DNA from: Paramacrobiotus richtersi
Taxonomy: Eukaryota > Tardigrada > Eutardigrada > Parachela > Macrobiotidae
Reading direction: 5' to 3'
NCBI GenBank assembly: GCA_034698045.1
Contig: JAQGAU010000650.1
Coordinates: 1 to 25,254 of the forward strand
Length of the DNA stretch: 25,254 bases
The translations under genes and the position numbers were made by a program. Shown in pieces: positions 19,994 through 25,254 of the stretch. The first letter of the stretch is position 1, and each line of letters starts with the position of its first letter. Below the pieces are notes generated by a model. That model made no database searches. It saw nothing but the letters and a program-made list of their open reading frames with translations, and was not told the origin of the DNA.

Positions 19994-22291
19994 CTAAAAT
20001 CGGGGAAAGTAGACCTCTCCATCTGTTTTCTGTTTGATCCAGTCGGCAAAGTGTGGCACAAACGCATAAGTCGTCAGACCGCTAAAGTAAGGGCCTTGAC
20101 AGCTTGTTAGATGAATGCTAGAAACAATTCCAACTAAATTCTAAATTCCATCGGCCATCCATTTCCTGTACTACTGGACTACCGGAGTCTCCCTGTAACC
20201 GAATTAAGTCCATTAGACCCAGTTTGCTGTTGGAGGACAGTGACACTGAGTTGAACTGCTCTAAGGAGTTGGGGCCATGTTGTTGAAAACAGTTTCGTGT
20301 AAGCCGGAAGCATTTGCAACGTAAACACTGCACCGCAAGCTTTTAATTACGTACACTCAACTACAACAATCACTGGCATCACTACAGCGGTATCCAGCAC
20401 TCCAATTTGCATATGCTGTGGTATACAGCGGAATCTCCAGATTATATACACACTCCGTTAAGAATTTTCTGTATATAATTCGGCAGTGTATATAGTTTGT
20501 ACTTGATCCTGTTGTCTACAAATCTCTGTTGTCGAACAGTTACCAAACCTACCACGCAAGCGCCCCGCCCGCCGTCCCAGTCAATATAATTAATAGTGCA
20601 AATTAAATCCGGAGTAATACGTGCATCGGTAGATTTCGGGAACCACAGCTGGCAAATCTTGTTGTCCATGAAGGGAACTCGGATTTTTTGCAGAACCTGT
20701 GGTCTGGGTCCACCTAAACGTTATAAACAGCTGCAGTATTACCAACAAAATTTTCAGTATGTGCAGTTCAACCTTCGTAGACGCATTGCTTAAGTCTAAG
20801 CGTATTCTTTTTTTGCAAAAACACTTCGCTTGTCAGCTTTGACTTACCCGTTTGTAGTAGGAATGTATTTGGTACGAGTAGTTTTATTACTTGGATTTTA
20901 TCGTCAACGACACAGAGCGCAGTTGGTAACTAAAAACGTGTGATTCTAATGTTGTAAACCAGCAGATTCCGTCCTATCTTATGGTAAAGCCATTAACTTA
21001 CACCTGTTGGTTCTATATATTGAGTTACGATAATGTACATACCTTGATACAGAGAACCCCATCCCGCAAGTGTACCTGATTGACAAAAACATAACAGTTA
21101 CAAATTAATGTTTACAAACTGATTACCATACAAGCGCTTACCAATACTGCCAGTATAATTCATGTTCGGCGCGATGCAAACCGGAAAGATGTACGGTGAT
21201 AATGGTACCGCTTCGGCTAACTTCAACAACGCGATATCATCCTGTCCCCTCCGCGAAAAGGCAAATCCTTCATGAACAATCCGTTCAGATAGCTGAGCGT
21301 CCAAGTAGGTGGTAGAATTGTATCTATCGGTCATCCCGAGGCGGATGATCATTTTTTTGTTTTGCATTGTAACATCCTTATCAAACATCTGGAACGCAAT
21401 ACTTAACTTAGACGACGTCGCTCGCTAGCGTAGCTGAATAAAAACTGCGTTGCTTACTCTATAATAACATCGCGCAATATTTACAACATAACAAAACAGG
21501 TAAGCTAGCGATGCGGAAGATTTTATAGAAGACCGAAGGTCCCAACAATAAACTTCTAGGGCACTGGCAGCACAGATCATTGTATTCTGTCGTGATTGCG
21601 TTCTAGCCGGCAAAAAGGGAAGAACAACGTAAAGTACACATGTTGTGACGTATAAATGAGTGGCAAGTTGCCATCGATTTCAGTATTATCTTTATCTCGG
21701 TGTCATACAGGAAATTTACAGTAAACCGAAAATATTATAATAATTGACTACAAAAGTGTTTAACTGACAATGAAACGGCATGTTAAATTCTGTCAGACTT
21801 ACCCTTATACAGTGTGCGGCGGTCAAAACCCAGCGCGCATGCACAAGCGCCCCGCCACAAAAGGCGTCGAAATTCCCAGAAGCACTGAATATCCCAAGCG
21901 CCGCCTGCCATGGAAATTCGCCGACTCCGGCTCCTTCACCCCCGATCAATCTTTTCGTACGCTCATGTCGGTGGCGTTGTGGTTCTTGATGCACGAACGG
22001 TGTTACTCCGCAAACTGCAAAACAGCGCATTTCCTTAAAGAAGCTTCATGCATGCAGAAGGAATAAAGATATCATACCTAATGAAGAAGGAATAAAGATC
22101 TAGTTAGCGAATTAAATCTGTTATTGTACGTAACAGGAAGCACTATAGCTATATACTGACGAAGCTGTACATATGCTGTAAAGTGTAAAACCACCATCTG
22201 CCTTCAGCTTACCATGATCTGAGTGGTACTCGAAGGCACCTGAGAAACCACTCGATAAACGGAGCGACAGAAGTGTTAAAAGGTTCAGCAT
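19994..22291 (-). CDS. Secreted chymotrypsin-family (S1A) serine protease with a frame-shifting 7-bp duplication
   Basis: Six minus-strand exons are 22291-22213, 22014-21803, 21388-21142, 21075-21043, 20713-20553 and 20192-19994. All have GT-AG sites and agreeing phases. The order is: signal peptide (MLNLLTLLSLRLSSGFSG), CGVTPF (the Cys that ties the propeptide), activation site KR-LIGGE, FPWQAAL, His94 in LTAAHC, Asp148 in QDDIALLKL, AGWG on a 33-nt microexon, and Ser247 in GDSGS. The residue six before the catalytic Ser is Gly, and SSI replaces SWG after GIV, so trypsin-like specificity is unlikely. After DGRWNL a tandem AATTTAG pair (20134-20147) shifts the frame and gives a stop nearby. 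The normal S1A ending (GIVSS, then FADWIKQK) continues in the next frame to 19994. It is either a recent null allele or a sequence error. An in-frame ATG at 22330 is an alternative start. Confidence 0.82.
20134..20147 (-). repeat. 7-bp tandem duplication (AATTTAG x2 on the minus strand) in the protease
   Basis: The plus strand reads CTAAATTCTAAATT. One copy would keep the protease frame from DGRWNL into VGIVSS. Two copies shift it. The rest of the gene shows no other break. Confidence 0.85.
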
Positions 22292-22330
22292 TGCAGCTTT
22301 AGAGATCACGCGGAATTCCCTTATAAGCAT

Positions 22331-23017
22331 GGTCGAAGGGACTCGAAGCCAGTCGGTCTGCTTGTACAGAAATATCTTTCCGAAGTGTGTTATAGCACAA
22401 GAAGTCTGCGCAAAAATAATAATAAGTTGTTAGACTATTCAGATTCTAAGGGCTTTGGTGCAATAATTGCTGCTTCTCTCCGACTAACAATATCTCATAG
22501 CCACCAGTGTCTTGCACGATTCCGAATAGGGAAACAGCCGAATTTCGCTGACGTAAGGATCCTTTAGACCTTTACCTAGGTGTAAATACGTATTATGAAC
22601 ACGGATGTTATAGACAATGTCATCTGTGCAATGGTAAGAGAAGAAGGGTCTGCAAGAAGACAGAAACCGAACCAAACGTGTCAAAATCTAAATGCATGGT
22701 GCAATCTAAAGCAAGTGCTTTGATGTCATCTGGCTATCCGATGAAGTTTGCACCGTCAGTTCACTAAGGCGCCATTCAAATATTACGTAACGGCTTAGGG
22801 TGTGGGGGGTACCGGCCGAAAACGTTATGGCTTGTTACAGGGGGTGGGGGTAGAGGGCGAGTTTGTTACTTGACGCAATGCAAAAAAATTTGAAAGCGGC
22901 TGGAAGCTCTTCATGCGTATTTTTGACAGTTGTATGATAAACTGTTATCACGAAATTATATTACAAAGTCTTTGTAAGGCAGTTTCAAACAAATACACAA
23001 ACAGATAAAAATGGTTA
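22331..23017. other. Upstream region of the protease and a G-rich relic
   Basis: It holds the presumed promoter of the minus-strand protease, though no clear TATA box at the right distance was found. At about 22772-22900 an ATATTACGTAAC motif is followed by G runs (GTGGGGGG, then GGGGGTGGGGG), a composition often seen at ends of DNA transposons. No partner end was found, so it is listed only as a possible relic. Confidence 0.35.
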
Positions 23018-23065
23018 AATAAATCCGAAAAAACACTTTGTAAAAAGTGTTTTTTTGGATTTATT
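23018..23065. repeat. Near-perfect hairpin, 22-bp stem and 4-base loop
   Basis: The arms 23018-23039 and 23044-23065 pair along all 22 positions, with one G-T pair (23027 with 23056). The loop is GTAA. The arms read AATAAATCC-G-AAAAAACACTTT and its complement. This is noncoding, with no flanking duplication recognised. Confidence 0.9.
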
Positions 23066-23131
23066 CAGTCACTTTTCAACTTTTTCAAGATCCGTTTCGG
23101 TTGTTAGTCTTTCTGGACAAAAACACGTCGA

Positions 23132-23512
23132 TTGTTGTCTCGCAATCCCAGATCGGAAAAACTTTGTCATTCAGGATTAGCTTCCAAAGTTTTTTCATTG
23201 TCTGATGAATGGCTCAGTGGACATTGGGGCCAGAGAGGATCGCGGCACACCATTGTGCAGCTGAATGCCTTGCGCATGCGGCCATTGTGCAAAGCTATTT
23301 TTAAACTTACATACAGCGCAAAAAAACAAACTATTCTGAGCTCACTGTCGTCTGCTAGCTGTGGCCTTAATGGTTGCGGTTTATCTAGGCGGAAAAACCG
23401 AATACGGTTCGCAGGAAAGAACATCTACGCGAACAGTGTCAGCTCGGCTGCACACCACGGTATGTCATATTCTACACCAAGAATCACGCTTAGAGTTTTC
23501 AAACAGACGTAG
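23132..23512 (+). CDS. Unidentified open reading frame
   Basis: The frame is open for about 126 codons but starts with TTG, not ATG. It contains a basic, Ser-rich sequence (for example FSLSDEWLSGHWGQRGSRH, then SRRKNRIRFAGKN) and ends FKQT. No domain is recognised and no splice partners are evident. The first ATG within it comes more than 40 codons in. It could be an exon, a transposon remnant or chance. Confidence 0.2.
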   Translation: MLSRNPRSEKLCHSGLASKVFSLSDEWLSGHWGQRGSRHTIVQLNALRMRPLCKAIFKLTYSAKKQTILSSLSSASCGLNGCGLSRRKNRIRFAGKNIYANSVSSAAHHGMSYSTPRITLRVFKQT

Positions 23513-24173
23513 TCAGCTGATATTCAGCTTACTATAAATTATGGTTTGCTTCAATCGGTTATCTTGCATTTGTTGTACATTTTATTGTAGTCCATTCGTT
23601 GCACAAGAGCGTAACAAATGCTTCAAGACGTAGATAATGCCGTGTGACATCACCGAGCCCACAACAGCGCATCAACGCCTATAACTCCGGCTGCCTTCAA
23701 ATCATCTTCAACTTAATATTAATCAAGTTTATTGAGTAATTTCCACCAGAACAATCTGTCACAGGACCAAGACATTTCCGCACTGAGCCAAAACAGACAG
23801 AAGGAGAGAAAAAACAAACACAGCAGACAAAAAGGATCATTCGTCTCTTAACATGTAGGAACTATGAATTTCTATAAATTTATCAGTAAAGCGATATGAC
23901 AACTTGTTCTTGGTTAAGAGTTCAACCCACGGAATGTTATCGATAACGAGTATGTAGGTATAACGAGCAACTTTGCCAACCTCGGCGACAACGTTAGAAA
24001 CTCCGAATCACATGTAATTTTGTCTCCTGAAGCGAAATGCACCGAAGTTGCTGCAGGGCAGTACCGCTAGTGCGAGGGGATCGTTGATGGTAGCGCATAA
24101 TTGAGGATACGCGACAGCACCGGTTGGAGCGTTGAAGAGGTGGGGGTGACCAGGATGATTAGTCCAGGTCTAA
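23513..24173. other. Stretch with no supported gene
   Basis: Nothing recognisable was seen between the unidentified frame and the satellite array. Confidence 0.4.
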
Positions 24174-25254
24174 AAGCTATCACGCAGTGTCAAGCAGGCA
24201 AGACTAAATAACTATTAGGCAGTGTCAGGCAAAGCCGAGAAGCAATAAGGCAGTGTCAGTCAAGACTAAATAACTATCAGGCAGTGTCAGGCAAAGCCGA
24301 AAACACAATCAGGCAGTGTCAGGCAAGACTAAATAACTATCAGGCAGTGTCAGGCAAAGCCGAGAAACAATCAGGCAGTGTCATTCAAGGCCAAAAAACT
24401 ATTACGTAGTGTCAGGCAAGGCCAAAAAACTGTGTCATGCAAGACTTAATGACTATCAGGCAGTGTCAGGCAAAGCCGAGAAACAATAAGGCAGTGTCAG
24501 TTAAGGCCAAAAAACTATTACGTAGTGTCAGGCAAGGCCAAGCAACTGTCAGGCAGTGTCAGGCAGGCAAGGCCTAGAAACAATCAGGCAGTCTCATTCA
24601 AGGCCGGAAAACAAACAGGCAGAGTCAGGCAAAGTTAAAAAGCTATCACGGAGTGTCAGGCAAGACCGAAGATCTATCAGGCAGTGTCAGGCAAGGTTGA
24701 AAAGCTATCACGGAGTGTCAGGCAACGACGCACTATCACGCAGTGTCAGGCAACGACGAAACACTATCAGGCTGTCTAAGGCAAGACTAAATAACTATCA
24801 GGCAGTGTCAGGCAAAGCCGAAAACACAATCAGGCAGTGTCAGTCAAGGCCAAAAAACTATTACGTAGTGTCAGGCAAGGCCAAAAAACTGTGTCATGCA
24901 AGGCTTAATGACTATCAGGCAGTGTCAAGCAAAGCTTAGAAACTATCAGGCGGTGTCATTCAAGGCCGGAAAACAAACAGGCAGAGTCAGGCAAGGTTAA
25001 AAAGCTATCACGTAGTGTCAGGCAAGACCAAAAATCTATCAGGCAGTGTCAGGCAAGGTTGAAAAGCCATCACGCAGTGTCAAACAACGGCGAAACACTA
25101 TCAGGCAGTGTAAGGCAAGACTAAATAACCATCAGGCAGTGTCAGGCAAAGCCGAAAACACAATCAGGCAGTGTCAGGCAAGACTAGATAACTATCAGGC
25201 AGTGTCAGGCAAAGCCGAGAAACAATCAGGCAGTGTCAGTCAAGGCCAAAAAAC
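24174..25254 (+). repeat. Satellite or minisatellite array, basic unit about 31 bp, truncated by the window end
   Basis: About 35 diverged units share the core GGCAGTGTCAGGCAA. Two common 31-bp types alternate: one continues AGCCGAGAAACAAT, the other GACTAAATAACTAT. Higher-order structure is visible: the block starting TCATTCAAGGCCGGAAAAC occurs at 24594 and 24956 (362 bp apart), each followed by the same order of variant units. Some units are shortened (for example AAAAACTGTGTCATGCAAG at about 24425 and 24885). Reading frames through the array exist only because the repeats avoid stops, and are not taken as genes. The array continues past 25254. Confidence 0.95.

Noticed and set aside
22772-22900. 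G-rich ATATTACGTAAC block as a transposon end
   Set aside because: No inverted partner or target duplication was found, so it is noted only as a possible relic.
23209-23219. Perfect A-box-like TGGCTCAGTGG
   Set aside because: No B box at the expected distance and no cloverleaf, so it is not called as a tRNA or SINE.
24556-24939. A 127-codon frame through the satellite array
   Set aside because: It starts with GTG and exists only because the repeat units avoid stops. No splice or domain evidence.

Overview
This is a eukaryotic, metazoan genomic window. It has spliced genes with GT-AG introns, phase-matched exons of 33 to about 800 bases, a rhodopsin-like GPCR, a chymotrypsin-fold protease with a signal peptide, a Ly6-type protein, a chitin-binding-like exon, DNA transposons and a satellite array. 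The gene families fit an ecdysozoan invertebrate. A tardigrade or arthropod is my best guess, but the sequence alone does not settle it.

Left part (1-16 kb, mostly + strand): a locus built from repeated [kinase + spacer + GPCR] units. Unit 1 keeps only a kinase C-lobe fragment (209-601), the spacer (1311-1560) and a gutted GPCR copy (about 3212-3450). The 5' region of that GPCR copy was hit by a retroposon (1597-3193), which was itself hit by a 1.24-kb TIR element (1677-2913). Unit 2 carries the best-preserved kinase locus (3954-6371). Its exons join in frame into one model of about 678 residues with two kinase domains: one keeps the catalytic residues but has a worn glycine loop, and the other keeps the glycine loop but has lost the catalytic residues. 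Unit 3 has a broken kinase copy (11261-12192) cut by a deletion, a spacer copy containing a hAT-type non-autonomous element (12835-13632), and an apparently intact two-exon orphan GPCR (14778-15989). A Ly6/uPAR-like gene (8305-9383, minus strand) sits between units 2 and 3.

Right part (16.9-22.3 kb, minus strand): a multi-pass membrane protein gene (16929-18240, 5' exon not found), a decayed chitin-binding (CBM14-like) exon (19687-19860), and a six-exon secreted serine protease (22291 to 19994). The protease has the full catalytic triad, an unusual substrate pocket and a 7-bp tandem duplication that shifts the frame near its C-terminus.

Far right (22.7-25.25 kb): a G-rich probable transposon relic, a 22-bp-stem hairpin, an unidentified ORF, and a satellite array of about 31-bp units with higher-order structure that runs off the window end.

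Exon models come from reading splice sites, phases and family motifs by eye. No database search was possible.
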